Below, piece after piece: positions 1 through 9,130 of a DNA stretch of 64,000 nt. Position numbers and translations under genes: made by a program. Where the stretch lies: assembly GCF_000719475.1 (NCBI RefSeq), contig NZ_JOGO01000017.1, positions 31,879-95,878 of the forward strand, written 5' to 3'. The stretch's first letter is position 1; each line of letters opens with the position of its first letter. This DNA is from Streptomyces sp. NRRL F-5630 (lineage in GTDB: Bacteria; Actinomycetota; Actinomycetes; Streptomycetales; Streptomycetaceae). The notes under the pieces were generated by a model that searched no databases, was not told the origin of the DNA, and was given only the letters and a program-made list of their open reading frames with translations.

Positions 1-215
1 GCCGTGGCGGCATCTCCTGGAAGGGCGCCGGACGTACCGCCGACGGTGCCCCGCACTCCAGGCGTGCCCTGGGGGCCGGGGACCTCGTGGGCGTCGTCGG
101 CCGGGGGAGCTTGGGGAGCGGGGGGCTCCGGGACGGGGGCACAGCCGCCCGTCACCCCCAGGGTGCCGGGGGCGCTGCCGGGGTGGTCCTGGTGCTCGGT
201 GGCGGCGGTACTCAC
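1..215 (-). CDS. Dynamin-like GTPase, second of a pair (partial, N-terminus only)
   Basis: Only about the first 71 codons lie in the window; the gene continues past base 1. The GTG start at 213-215 overlaps the stop of the upstream GTPase gene in a GTGA arrangement, and an AGGAGG-like ribosome site lies just before it inside the upstream gene. The visible part is a Pro/Ala/Gly-rich, probably disordered leader with no domain. Identity as a second GTPase is inferred from how such genes are arranged in Streptomyces, where two P-loop GTPases sit head to tail; the G domain itself cannot be seen here. Confidence 0.55.
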   Translation of the reverse strand, partial: MSTAATEHQDHPGSAPGTLGVTGGCAPVPEPPAPQAPPADDAHEVPGPQGTPGVRGTVGGTSGALPGDAAT

Positions 216-2110
216 GCGCTCACCCCTCCTTCTGTCTCGGCGGCTCGAACGTTGTCTTCCGCATGGCCCGCTTCGACGGCGGCCGGCACCACGCCGCGGG
301 CCGCCGCGTCGGAAGCGCCCGGCGATTCGGGGATGGCGGCCGTGGCGGTGGCGCTCGGCGCGGTGGCGGGCACGGGCACGGCGACCACCTCGGGCCGGGG
401 GATGACGGCGGTCCGCACCTCACGCATCTTCTCCACCACGGAGAGCGCGGCGATCAGGGCCGACTGCGGTTCATGGCCGATACCGAGGGCGTCGAGCGGG
501 GCGAGGCGGCGTTCGCGTTCCGCGCCGAGTACGCGGTCGAGGCACTCTCCGAGGAGTTCACCGCCCCGGTCGCGCAGGCGTACCGCGGCCTCCGCGCCGA
601 TCCGTTCGGCGAGCGACTCGCCCGCGACCCCGCCGCGCCGGCCGCCGAGCAGCGCGGTGACGAGCAAAGCCGTGACGGACTCCGGGTCGGGGGCCGTCGT
701 GTGGTCGAGCGCGCGCACCTCCTCCTCCGCGTACTCCTCGACGACGCGTCGCCAGCGCCGCACCGCGACGCCGATGCGGTGGGCGAGCGGTTCCGTGCCG
801 GCCGGGGACACGGGGCGCAGTTCGGGGGCGCGGGCGGCGGGTTCGCGGCGCCAGCGGGCGTCGATGCGCTCGTCCGCGGCGGTGACGGCGCAGAGCAGGA
901 GCGCGGCGAGGCTGTCGACGAGGGCGTCGAGGAGTTCGGCGGGGGTGCAGTCGACCGGGTGGGCCTGCCAGCGCTTGAGGGCGTCCCCGGCGAGGACGGC
1001 GCCGTCCTGGAGCCGCTCGTGGAGCCGCGCGTGTTCGAGGGCGTGGGCCTCGTCCACGGCGGTGCTGAGCCGGACGGCGGCGGCGTACTGGGCGGCGACG
1101 GCCGCGGCGAGTTCGGGCATCCGGCGGCGCAGGGAGCCGAGCGCGCCGCGCGCCGTGCGGCCGACGGCGCGGGCCCGCGCGTACGGGTCGGCGGCGCGGT
1201 GCGCGAGCCAGGCGCGGAGCGGGGCGACGGCGGTGGCGGGCAGGAGCCCTCCCCCGCCGGTGGACTCGGGCAGTTCGGGGACGGTGAAGCGGGGGACGTG
1301 GCCGAGCCCGGCCTTGGTGAGGAGCGCCCCATACCTCTGCGAGACCTCGCCGAGCACCTGGTGCGGCACGCGGTCGAGGACGGTGAGGAGCGTGGCCTGC
1401 TGCTCCTTGGCGGTGCGCAGGAGGTGCCAGGGCACGGCGTCGGCGTACCGGCTCGCGGTGGTCACCATGATCCAGATGTCAGCGGCGCAGATGAGTTCGG
1501 CGGCGAGGAGCCGGTTGCGGACGACGAGGGAGTCGATGTCGGGGGCGTCGAGCAGGGCGAGTCCCGGCGGCAGGGCTTCGGCGATCTCGATGCGGAGCAC
1601 CCGGCCGCGGTTCTCCTCGCCGGTCTCGTAGCCCTCGTCGTCGTAGGCGCCGTACTCGTCCTCGTAAGGGGCGTCGGTTTCCTCGTAACCGCCGTAGCCG
1701 GAGTGGTCGGCGGAACGGGCGGAGTCCTGGCGGGGGACCCAGACGCGGGTCAGTTCGGGAAGGACGCGCAAGTCGGCGAACCAGTGGTGGTCGTCGGGGT
1801 GGCAGACGAGCACCGGGTTGCGGGTCGTGGGGCGCAGGACCCCGGCCTCGCTGACCCGGCGGCCGACGAGTGAGTTGACGAGCGTCGACTTGCCCGCGCC
1901 GGTCGAGCCGCCGACGACGGCGAGGAGCGGGGCCTCGGGCGTACGCAGGCGGGGAAGGAGGTAGTCGTCGAGCTGGGCGAGCAGTTCGTCCCTGTTGGCG
2001 CGGGCGCGTGGAGCGCCCGGCAGCGGCAGGGGGCAGCGCACGGCGGCGACGCGGTCGCGCAGGTCGGTAAGGGCGTCGAGAAGCTGAGGCCGTGCATCCA
2101 AGGTCACCAC
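212..2110 (-). CDS. Dynamin-family (YfjP-like) P-loop GTPase
   Basis: 632 residues. A clear Walker A/G1 motif, [10 protein letters not shown], lies at about residues 67-76, followed by a switch Thr in a [10 protein letters not shown] context (about 91-100) and a G3-like LLDAPDIDS at about 186-194. Residues about 137-168 are an acidic, Tyr/Gly-rich insertion between G2 and G3. The C-terminal half is Ala/Arg/Leu-rich and helical, as in dynamin-like stalk regions. Homologues are often annotated as ABC transporters because of the P-loop, but no ABC signature is visible. Such GTPases are thought to act at membranes or in cell division; no substrate can be named. GTG at 2110 (or the adjacent GTG at 2107) is the likely start, though no strong ribosome site is visible. 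Confidence 0.8.
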   Translation of the reverse strand: MVTLDARPQLLDALTDLRDRVAAVRCPLPLPGAPRARANRDELLAQLDDYLLPRLRTPEAPLLAVVGGSTGAGKSTLVNSLVGRRVSEAGVLRPTTRNPVLVCHPDDHHWFADLRVLPELTRVWVPRQDSARSADHSGYGGYEETDAPYEDEYGAYDDEGYETGEENRGRVLRIEIAEALPPGLALLDAPDIDSLVVRNRLLAAELICAADIWIMVTTASRYADAVPWHLLRTAKEQQATLLTVLDRVPHQVLGEVSQRYGALLTKAGLGHVPRFTVPELPESTGGGGLLPATAVAPLRAWLAHRAADPYARARAVGRTARGALGSLRRRMPELAAAVAAQYAAAVRLSTAVDEAHALEHARLHERLQDGAVLAGDALKRWQAHPVDCTPAELLDALVDSLAALLLCAVTAADERIDARWRREPAARAPELRPVSPAGTEPLAHRIGVAVRRWRRVVEEYAEEEVRALDHTTAPDPESVTALLVTALLGGRRGGVAGESLAERIGAEAAVRLRDRGGELLGECLDRVLGAERERRLAPLDALGIGHEPQSALIAALSVVEKMREVRTAVIPRPEVVAVPVPATAPSATATAAIPESPGASDAAARGVVPAAVEAGHAEDNVRAAETEGGVSA

Positions 2111-2422
2111 ATGCGCAGAATGCCCGGTTTTGGCGACATATTGAAGCGTTTGGCCGCTTCCGCGTGGCTAGGAAACCCGGGCGGTGGAAGGGAGCGGGGG
2201 TGGCGAGGGATAACGAGTGCACAACACCCTGGCCCCGATGGGCCTCAAAACGATGCGTGATTCGCACCTGCCTGCGATTATCGGGACCGCTTCACCGAAC
2301 CTACACAACGTGGCGCGCAGGCGAAGCAGCAGGGACACGGACCCCGGAGCCCTATCCTTGTCCCCGGCAAGGCCACCGCCCTGCCCGTACCAGTGCTCCC
2401 GGCCACCGGCCGCACACGACCG
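2111..2422. other. Intergenic region before tRNA-Arg
   Basis: About 310 bases without a supported gene. The stretch next to the GTPase start is less GC-rich than its surroundings and probably holds that gene's promoter, but no clear -35/-10 pair is seen. ORFs here read as low-complexity shadows. Confidence 0.5.
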
Positions 2423-2498
2423 GCCCCCGTAGCTCAGTGGATAGAGCAGGCGCCTTCTAAGCGCTTGGCCGCAGGTTCGAGTCCTGCCGGGGGCGCCA
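2423..2498 (+). tRNA. tRNA-Arg (anticodon TCT), CCA encoded
   Basis: The cloverleaf can be drawn by hand. The acceptor arm GCCCCCG (2423-2429) pairs with CGGGGGC (2488-2494). The D arm is GCTC...GAGC. The anticodon stem GGCGC/GCGCT encloses the loop CTTCTAA, giving anticodon TCT. The T arm carries the GGTTCGAGTCC signature. The discriminator base is G2495 and CCA is genome-encoded at 2496-2498. It reads AGA, a very rare codon in this high-GC DNA. No integrase lies beside it. Confidence 0.96.
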
Positions 2499-2855
2499 CC
2501 GCCACACCCCCGACCCGGGAAGCAAACGCCAGGTCAGAGGGGGCGGCGTCACACCTTGGCCGGGAGTCCCTGCCACAGCCGCTGAGGTTCCGGCGTCTGC
2601 GCTGGTCGGCGACTCGCGGGAGCGGGGGCGGGCACAGGTACGGCCACCCTGATCACGAACGTTGGTGACGTCGTCCCAGAATCAGGTGACCGTGGAGGCC
2701 CCGATAGCCCAGACCACCTGGGAGCGGGTGTTCCGGGCGGCGGAGGATGCGATCGCGGGCCGCTTGGCGTGGCCCGCGGTCTTCCACGCTGGCGCCGTCA
2801 TCAACGGTTTCTGATCTCTTCGGCGCACCTCGAGTTGCCCTTGTCCGGCGGCGAG
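2499..2855. other. Intergenic region after tRNA-Arg
   Basis: About 360 bases with no recognisable gene. Short ORFs on both strands show no known motif. The region could hold decayed coding sequence, but nothing can be named, and no att-like duplication of the tRNA 3' end was noticed. Confidence 0.45.
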
Positions 2856-3590
2856 TCATCCGGAAGGCGAGTAGATCACGATCCAGTGGTCCCGCTCCGG
2901 GTCGTGCAGCATCTCGCTCTGGAAAACCAGCCATCCTCGTGTCGGGTGGTGCAGGCGCTTCACGCCAGACCGATCAGCCATGACCTCGCCCCGCTCCCAG
3001 TAGCTTCGGAAGATGGCACTCGTCGCTGAGAGCTCCGCGCACAAGGACCTGAGGTATTCGTCGTCCGGGTATCGGCCCATCGCAGAGCACAGCTCAGCCG
3101 TGGCCCAGCGGGCGTACCGGTCGGCCCCCTCCTCTCCGAGGACGCGGAGTGCCGTAGCCGAGAAACCGTGGTGGACGATGTTGCGCCTGTACCGACTCCT
3201 GCCGGACTCCGTTCCGAGGAGCTCAGCGGCGGCGGCGTTGCGCGCCATCACGTCCAGGCGCCCGTCGTGGATGGTGACCGGGACGGTGTCGTCGAGGTTT
3301 CGCAGCAGTTGGAGGAGCCCTGGCCTCACCTCGCAGTCAGGGGCGAGCGGCTCCGGGGGCAGCTCACCAGCGAGTCGGAACAGATGATCCCGCTCAGGGG
3401 CCGTGAAGCCAAGGGCACCTGCCAGGGCGGTGAGGATCTCCCGTGACGGGCGGGGCGCCCGCCCCTGCTCGAGACGGGTGTAGTACTCGACGGAGATCCC
3501 GGCGGCTTCGGCCACTTCCTGGCGTCGCAGGCCTGGGACCCGCCGTCGTGACGCCGACCCTTGGACCGACCGCCCAGCAGGCGCCATCAT
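2856..3590 (-). CDS. XRE-family regulator with MmyB-like ligand-binding domain
   Basis: 244 residues. An N-terminal helix-turn-helix at about residues 14-72 has the family-typical VPGLRRQEVAEAAGIS and YYTRLEQGR segments. It is followed by the MmyB-type domain with LLRNLDDTVPVTIHDGRLDV and a C-terminal DPERDHWIVIYSPSG-like end. Members bind DNA through the HTH and are thought to sense small hydrophobic ligands. The N-terminus is somewhat shorter than usual, so a non-ATG start upstream is possible. It is divergent from a broken SDR gene at 3809-4563, the usual arrangement in which this family regulates a neighbouring oxidoreductase. Confidence 0.88.
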   Translation of the reverse strand: MMAPAGRSVQGSASRRRVPGLRRQEVAEAAGISVEYYTRLEQGRAPRPSREILTALAGALGFTAPERDHLFRLAGELPPEPLAPDCEVRPGLLQLLRNLDDTVPVTIHDGRLDVMARNAAAAELLGTESGRSRYRRNIVHHGFSATALRVLGEEGADRYARWATAELCSAMGRYPDDEYLRSLCAELSATSAIFRSYWERGEVMADRSGVKRLHHPTRGWLVFQSEMLHDPERDHWIVIYSPSG

Positions 3591-3808
3591 GGCGCGCTGA
3601 TGGCGCAGGTATTCACCGAAGCCCGCCTAGATTCTCGTCGGCATGAACACCATTGTCTCCCGGCCGTCCGTCGGCTGGTCCTCTCAGTACCAGGTTCGGT
3701 CGAGCCTCCCCCGTCGTGCGGAAGTCCCGCATGGTTACCGAAGAACGCGATGTGCCGGGGTGGCACAGGCGCTCACCCACCGCACCACATCGAACAAGGG
3801 AGGGCCTT

Positions 3809-4563
3809 GTGCCCACGGACCGCATCGCTCTCGTCACCGGAGCCAACCAGGGCATGGGTAAGCACGTCGCGAAGGAGTTGGCCGCAGATGGCGTCACCGT
3901 GTTCATCGGATCCCGCGATCTCGCCCGTGGCGAAACGCCGGCCGCTGAGATCGGAGGCGGCGCCGTCGCTCTCCAACTCGATGTGACCACGCGGCATCGG
4001 TCGCTTCGGCCGCCGAGCGAATCGACGAGGAAGCCGGTCGGCTCGACCTCCTCGTCAACAACGCCGGCATCTCCACTACCCGTACGGGTCCCTTGGACAT
4101 GGCCCAGTTGCGCGCCCTGGCGAAGCCGAGCGTTGCTTCGCTGGACGAGGTGCGGGCGGTATGGGAGGTGAACGTGTTCGGCCCCTTGCGGGTGTACCAG
4201 GCCATGCTGCCGCTGCTGCGCAAGTCATCGGACGCGCGCATTGTCAACGTGACGAGCGCACTGGGCTCGCTGACGCTTGCCTCCGACCCGTCCTTCGCGT
4301 ACCACTCCTCCTTCGAACCGGTCTATGCCGCGTCGAAGACGGCGCTCCACGCAGTGACGCTGTCCATGATGACCGAGCTGGAAGCGACCGACATCAAGAT
4401 CAATCTCGTCTCGCCGGGATTCGCGCGCACCCGGCTGGTCAACTTCGAAGGTACGGAGTCGATCGAGGACGCCGCCCGCGAGGTGGTGCGCGTCGCCCGG
4501 CTCGGGCCGGACGGGCCCACCGCGACATTCACCACCTGGGAAGGGACGAGTCTCCCCTGGTAG
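3809..4563 (+). pseudogene. SDR-family oxidoreductase with a frameshift
   Basis: A GTG start at 3809 follows an AGGGAGG ribosome site. The first part reads VPTDRIALVTGANQGMGKHV, with the Rossmann TGxxxGxG motif, up to LQLDVT. The reading frame then shifts near 3985-3990. In the +1 frame the protein continues ASVASAAERIDEEAGRLDLL, then VNNAGIS, a YAASK catalytic segment and a C-terminus ending at 4563. One missing base (ACC-AC where ACC-GAC would fit) explains the shift. Both halves are otherwise well preserved, so this is either a recent pseudogene or a sequencing error. If intact it would be a classical NAD(P)-dependent reductase of about 250 residues, probably regulated by the divergent MmyB-type gene. 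Confidence 0.85.
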
Positions 4564-5952
4564 CACTGCCACCAGGCGTTCCGGGTCTGCGGGAGAGCGT
4601 GGGGCTCCGATCCGAAGGCGGAGGCCGAACCGGTGCCTCCTCGCGGGCCGATCCGCCGCGGCTTCCGTTCCTCCTGCTCGGTCGGTCGGCGCTCCCTCAC
4701 CGGCCATGCCCTGCGCGTCTCCCTTCGACGGGCGGCGGTCCGCACCCGAGGACTTGCCTCAACCGACCGCCCGTCGCCGGGATGTCCTCCCCGGCACCGG
4801 CCGCGGCAGGAAGACGTAGGACGTGGGCACGCGCCGGCCACATCCGGAGACGTGGAAGACGGCTACGAGACTCGCCCATCAGACCATCGTCCCGTGCCGG
4901 ACGCAGGGGCGCCTCCAGCCCAGAGCGGTGGTCGGCGTACGGCGCGGGTGGCCGCAAACCGCGTTGCTCCTGGCGGAGCGGAACGGGCAGTGCCGGAGGG
5001 ACGGGTGCGGCGCGGTCGGACACCGCCGGCGTGGGCTTCGCGGTGCCGCATCCCGGGGAGGGGGCGGGCAGGTCTCCTTGGCCGGATTGTTTGTGGGGTT
5101 CCTGGTTCCGACGCAGGTTCTTGGCTAGCTGTCGCGGTGTCAGGCAGTCGTTCGGGGCAGAGGTGTCGCGGGGCTGATGGGCGGGTGCCGGTCCGTGGTC
5201 GGGGATATCTCGGCCCGTGGGTGCCACCGGCTCTGCTCACGGACAGGCAACCGAGGCCGGCCCCGCGCGGCTGTACCCGCGCGCTGGGTCGTCATGACGC
5301 AACCCGGCGCGTCCATGTGGCGGGCCGACTCGCTACTGGTGGCCCGCACCGGTGAGTCGGCAGATCCCCTCGTCGAGATACGCGGCCCCGGAGGAGCCGC
5401 GGAATTCCCCGCCGAAGGAGCCGCGTCAGCGCCGTGATGACTACGGGCTCGCGGTTTCGGCGCGACGGCGATGACCAGGGGCCTTCCTTGTCGTGGCGAG
5501 CACGGCGGCCCGGCGTGGAGGGAGCCCTCGCCCCTCGGGCGGTCGCGAAGCCCCCATTCACCGTGAAGGGGCGGCACCGACTGGCCGCCGCCCAACGGGG
5601 AGGGTGATCTACCCGTGAGGGCTCCCGCAGGGTCGCCGACGGCGCATGGCCCATCGGTCGGCCGACGCGACAGCCGCGAGGGGGTCAGTCAACTGACACG
5701 GCGGCTGGCTACCCACCCCCTGTTCCACCCTCCCTGATCTCACCGGCCGGTGCCGGTTTCGTCGGCCAGCTCAGCGGGGCGCCCTTCCTCGTGGCGGCGA
5801 GGTCGAGATCAGGCGATGCGTCCGGCACGGTCGCGTACACCGCGCCGGGCCCCGAGCACGAGTAGTGCATGGGAGCGCGGATTCCGCACCGATGAGTTTC
5901 CCGCGCCGCGCCGGTCGGTAGGGGTGAGACCGACTTACGGAAGGCTGGCGCC
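4564..5952. other. Gene-poor stretch of about 1.4 kb
   Basis: No ORF here on either strand shows a recognisable domain, a convincing ribosome site or coding-like composition. Long ORFs such as 4633-5355 (+) and 5140-5595 (-) are Arg/Pro/Gly-rich, as expected of noncoding high-GC sequence. A 14-base palindrome (GTCAGT-CA-ACTGAC) sits at 5684-5697. The stretch may be decayed coding DNA. Confidence 0.5.
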
Positions 5953-6516
5953 ATGCGGCGATTGACCTACGGCATGAACCTGACCCTGGACGGATACATC
6001 GCCGCGCCCGGCGACGACATCGGCTGGAGCGGGCCGAGCGACGAGCTGTTCCAGTTCTGGTCCGACCGGTTGCCGGCGACCGAACTGACGCTCTACGGGC
6101 GCAAGCTGTGGCAGACGATGAGCTCCTACTGGCCGACCGCGGACCAGCAGCCCCACGCCACCCCGGCGGAAAGCGAGTTCGCGCGTCGCTGGCGGGACAA
6201 GGCGAAGGTGGTGTTCTCCTCGACGATCGACAAGGTCGACTGGAACACCCGTCTGGTCCCCGGCGACGCGGTCGCCGAGATCACCCGGCTCAAGGCCGAG
6301 GACGGCGGCCCGATGGACATCGGCGGGGCGACGCTCGCCGGGGCGGCCATGCGGGCCGGGCTGATCGACGAGTACGTGATCGCCGCCCATCCGGTCCTGG
6401 TGGGCGGTGGCACGCCGTTCTTCACCGCGCTGGACAGCTGGGTGCGCCTGAACCTGGTGGAGACGCGGACGTTTCCCGGCGGCGTGGTCGTCACCAGGTA
6501 CGAGACGAAGCGCTGA
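5953..6516 (+). CDS. Dihydrofolate reductase / RibD C-terminal-fold reductase
   Basis: 187 residues. The start MRRLTYGMNLTLDGYIAAP is the classic beginning of this family, and GGPMDIGGATLAGAAMRAGL with a following HPVLVGGGTPFF forms the nucleotide-binding core. Ribosome site GGAAGG lies about 9 bases before the ATG. Family members are NADPH-dependent reductases related to RibD; most stand-alone copies have no known substrate. A fragment of an SDR gene follows at once, and no operon partner is intact. Confidence 0.9.
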   Translation: MRRLTYGMNLTLDGYIAAPGDDIGWSGPSDELFQFWSDRLPATELTLYGRKLWQTMSSYWPTADQQPHATPAESEFARRWRDKAKVVFSSTIDKVDWNTRLVPGDAVAEITRLKAEDGGPMDIGGATLAGAAMRAGLIDEYVIAAHPVLVGGGTPFFTALDSWVRLNLVETRTFPGGVVVTRYETKR

Positions 6517-6567
6517 GACAGCGGCGTTCGCGATTCAGCGAGTCTCACGCAGAGGGCAGAAAGGCCG

Positions 6568-6711
6568 CTGACGTGCCATCAGGGCGTGCCAACGCGGCGC
6601 GTGGCGGCTCCGGAGGAGACGGCGGGCACGATCGTGTTCCTGGCGTCCGACCGGAGCGGCCGCATGACCGGCTCGGAAATCTACGTCGACGGCGGCTCCA
6701 GCCAGCCGTGA
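6568..6711 (+). pseudogene. C-terminal remnant of an SDR-family oxidoreductase
   Basis: Reading from about 6568 in frame to the TGA at 6711 gives GVPTRRVAAPEETAGTIVFL followed by ASDRSGRMTGSEIYVDGGSS. This is the conserved C-terminal end of classical SDR enzymes (PEEtA...FLASd.S...tGseiyvDGG). The Rossmann fold and active site are absent; upstream lies the 3' end of the DHFR-like gene. It is a truncated relic, too short for a functional protein. Confidence 0.8.
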
Positions 6712-6774
6712 CGCTCGCGCGGCCCGCCGGGGGCCGCGCAGTCGCCGCTTCCGGCGGCTGACCGTCCTGGGAGA

Positions 6775-7623
6775 TCAGCCATTGCCTCGCATCTCCCTCT
6801 CCACGAGGGCGCGGAAGGTGCGCGGGGGCCGGCCGGTGAGGCGCTGGACGGTGTCGGTGACGCGGTCTTCCGCCCCTCCGGCGATGGCGCGGTCCATGTC
6901 GGCCAGCATGGCGGCGAACTCCACCGGTACCTGGGCCGTGAGGCGGTCGCGCATCCGCTCCCAGGACAGCCGGCGGTGGACCACGGCCCGGCCCGTGACC
7001 TCGGTGATGATCGCGGCGATGTCGTCGTAGGCGAGCGCCTCGGGTCCGGTGAGGACGAGATCGGCGTTGGGGGCCTGCTCGTCGGTCAGGGCGCGGACGG
7101 CCACGGCGGCGATGTCCCCGGCGTCGACGAAGCCGACCCGGCCGCTTCCGGTGGCGGTCCGCACCACGCCCTCGTCGCGGATGCTGCGGGCGTGGACGTG
7201 CGTGCCGGTGAAGTTCTGCATGAACCACGAGGGCCGCAGTACCGCCCACTGGGCGAACAGACCGGGCAGGGCCTGATGCACCTTTCCCACCGCCGGGCCG
7301 CCCTCGGGCACGGCCGAGGAGCTCAGCAGCACCGCGCGGCGCACGCCGACGGTGCGGGCTTGGTGGAGGAACGGCAGCATGACGGCCGCGGGGTCGGAGT
7401 CGCCCAGGGGCGGTACGAGGTAGACGCGGTCGACGCCGTCGAGGGCGGCGGCGTGGGTGGCGGGGTCGTACCAGTCGAAGAGGACCGGCTCCGCGCCTGC
7501 GACGGGGGTGGCCCGGCGGCCGGCGGCTTTGACGCGGTGGCCCGCGGCCGTCAGCTGTGCGGTGGTGCGGCTTCCGGTGGTGCCGGTGGCGCCGATGACC
7601 AGCGTGGTGCCGGTGGTGGTCAT
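6775..7623 (-). CDS. NmrA-like NAD(P)-binding protein
   Basis: 282 residues, ATG start at 7623. The N-terminus TTLVIGATGTTGSRTTAQL carries the GATGxTG nucleotide-binding motif of atypical SDRs. A later LRPSWFMQNF segment and GFVDAGDIAAVAVRAL are typical of NmrA/ergot-alkaloid-type family members. The active-site Tyr/Lys pattern of classical SDRs is not evident, so it may be a redox sensor or an oxidoreductase. Its start overlaps the stop of the SnoaL-like gene in an ATGA arrangement, so the two are co-transcribed. Control by the divergent TetR gene at 8141-8740 is likely. Confidence 0.85.
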   Translation of the reverse strand: MTTTGTTLVIGATGTTGSRTTAQLTAAGHRVKAAGRRATPVAGAEPVLFDWYDPATHAAALDGVDRVYLVPPLGDSDPAAVMLPFLHQARTVGVRRAVLLSSSAVPEGGPAVGKVHQALPGLFAQWAVLRPSWFMQNFTGTHVHARSIRDEGVVRTATGSGRVGFVDAGDIAAVAVRALTDEQAPNADLVLTGPEALAYDDIAAIITEVTGRAVVHRRLSWERMRDRLTAQVPVEFAAMLADMDRAIAGGAEDRVTDTVQRLTGRPPRTFRALVEREMRGNG

Positions 7624-8045
7624 CGGCCGCTCCCGGTGAAATCGGCGCCGGGCTCCTGGAGGGCCAAGGGGTTCCAGTAGTCGCGGTAGGAGGTGAAGTG
7701 GCCGTCCCGGACGGTCACGACGGCGATGTAGGTCATGTCGAAGCGGGCGTCGCTCTCCACCAAGCGGCCGATGCCGCGCATCTCGACCACGAGGGTCTCC
7801 GGATCGGTGGTCTGGTGGATGCGCAGGTCGGGGAAGTCGTGCAGGTCAATGTGGTCGGGGTAGTGGCGCATGTAGGCGGCGATGGCCTCCTTGCCCTCCA
7901 GACGCCGGGGCCAGCCGTCGGGGGCGAAAGGGAACTCCATGAGACCGTCCTCGGCCCACAGGGCGACCCAGGCGGGTATGTCCTTGTCGAGCAGCAACCG
8001 CAGGCTGTGGCGGTACAGATCCGCCGGAGAAGTCGGTGCGGACAC
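7620..8045 (-). CDS. SnoaL-like / NTF2-fold protein
   Basis: 141 residues from the GTG at 8045. This start has a TCCTCC-complement ribosome site (GGAGGA, 8051-8056) five bases upstream; the longer ATG-initiated ORF would run through the operator region. The sequence (SLRLLLDKDIPAWVALWAED, then GLMEFPFAPDGWPRRLEGKE, and DYWNPLAL near the end) fits the SnoaL/ketosteroid-isomerase-like cone fold. Members are small isomerases, cyclases or ligand-binding proteins. It is the first gene of a two-gene operon with the NmrA-like gene, whose start it overlaps by four bases. The substrate is unknown. Confidence 0.85.
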   Translation of the reverse strand: MSAPTSPADLYRHSLRLLLDKDIPAWVALWAEDGLMEFPFAPDGWPRRLEGKEAIAAYMRHYPDHIDLHDFPDLRIHQTTDPETLVVEMRGIGRLVESDARFDMTYIAVVTVRDGHFTSYRDYWNPLALQEPGADFTGSGR

Positions 8046-8068
8046 GGGTATCCTCCATTCACAGAATC

Positions 8069-8109
8069 CGGACTTCGGGTCCGCTTCAACGATACGGACC
8101 ACGGGTCCG
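8069..8109. promoter_or_regulatory. Tandem 15-bp palindromes, probable TetR operator
   Basis: CGGACTTCGGGTCCG (8069-8083) and CGGACCACGGGTCCG (8095-8109) are near-identical palindromes, 26 bp centre to centre, in the gap between the divergent SnoaL-like and TetR genes. Two copies of one palindrome between a TetR gene and its divergent neighbour strongly suggest the autoregulated operator. Confidence 0.8.
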
Positions 8110-8140
8110 CTTTGCAAAGGGAAGGAAGGGAAGAAGCGGC

Positions 8141-8740
8141 ATGCCCGCACGCCAGTCGTCCCGCAAGGACGCCGTCCGCAACCGCGAGGCCGTACTCGCG
8201 GCCGCCGACGCCCTCTTCACCCGCCGGGAGAGTCCCGAGGACGTCACCATGGCCGACGTGGCGAGTGCGGCCGGCGTCGGCAAGGCCACGCTCTTCCGGG
8301 CCTTCGGCGATCGCGCGGGACTGCTCCGCGCGCTGCACGAGGCACGGCTCGAACCGGTCAGGCAGGCCGTCGAGACCGGCCCGCCCCCTCTGGGACCCGC
8401 GACCCCGCCTCACGAGCGCGTCCCCGCCCTGCTCGACGCCCTCCTGTGCTTCAAACTCGACAACCAGCGCCTCACACTGGCTCTGGAGGAAAGCGGTGGC
8501 AGCAGCAGCCCGTACCGGGCGGAGCACTACGAGCGGTGGCACAGCCTCCTCCGCACCGCGCTGACCCAGATCCCCGGCCTGACCGGCAGCGACTTCACCG
8601 CCCATGCCCTGCTCGCCGCCACACGAGCCGACCTCGTCGAGCACCTGGCCGGAGAAGAGCGCATTTCGCGGGAGAGGATGCGGGCGCAGTTGGCGGACTT
8701 CGTCACCAGGGTCCTGGCCCCGGTCCACGGCGAGAATTGA
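8141..8740 (+). CDS. TetR-family transcriptional regulator
   Basis: 199 residues. The ATG at 8141 (MPARQSSRKDAVRNREAVLA) follows a GAAGGAAGGG ribosome site; upstream in-frame starts would place coding sequence over the operators. The HTH is VTMADVASAAGVGKATLFRA at about residues 40-60, then the usual FGDRAGLLRALHE. The C-terminal ligand domain is helical and diverged. It is divergent from the SnoaL-like/NmrA-like operon and next to two matching palindromes, so it most likely represses both directions. Confidence 0.92.
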   Translation: MPARQSSRKDAVRNREAVLAAADALFTRRESPEDVTMADVASAAGVGKATLFRAFGDRAGLLRALHEARLEPVRQAVETGPPPLGPATPPHERVPALLDALLCFKLDNQRLTLALEESGGSSSPYRAEHYERWHSLLRTALTQIPGLTGSDFTAHALLAATRADLVEHLAGEERISRERMRAQLADFVTRVLAPVHGEN

Positions 8741-8930
8741 CCGCCGAGGAGTGAGCGCCGAGGAGTGACCGAGGATCGGGCGAGTCCTTGATCAGCGGGC
8801 CTCTCGACGGGGTCCCTTCGCCAGGAGGAGGGCAACAGGAGCCCGAGGGACCGCAGTTGACCTGGGATCGCTTCAGGCAGGCCCCGTCCACACGCAGACG
8901 AGGGCAGAGCCCCCTACCGAGACATGTGAC

Positions 8931-9130
8931 GTGCGAGGAATCTGCGCCGTGACGGGCGCTCAGTGCCCCTCTCCGAGCGACGCGGATGACATCGAGCGCC
9001 ACCACTGCCCCCGCTGTGATGCCCGGTCCGGCTCGCCCTGCCGCTCTCGTGGCGGCGCGCGGTCGTCGGCGCGTACCGCACGGGGCAGTTCACGTAGGTG
9101 CCCCGTCTCGTGAAGCCGCTGCGGCTGCGG
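8931..9130 (+). pseudogene. Remnant of a zinc-finger protein (recombinase-associated type)
   Basis: One frame reads HHCPRCDARSGSPCRSRGGA, the CxxC...C finger seen in actinomycete zinc-finger proteins that accompany mobile recombinases. After a frame change near 9060 a second frame reads AVVGAYRTGQFT, an in-frame TAG at 9095-9097, then VPRLVKPL. Together these recall the family pattern GGAVAgaYhtGrFTkVPRL. The gene is therefore broken by a frameshift and a stop. Confidence 0.6.

Noticed and set aside
87..1873. Long plus-strand ORFs opposite the dynamin-like GTPase
   Set aside because: They are antisense shadows; the minus strand carries the P-loop and G motifs and better composition.
2653..2934. 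Minus-strand ORF after the tRNA, considered as a transposase fragment
   Set aside because: No DDE or HTH motif could be identified, and it overlaps the end of the MmyB-type gene.
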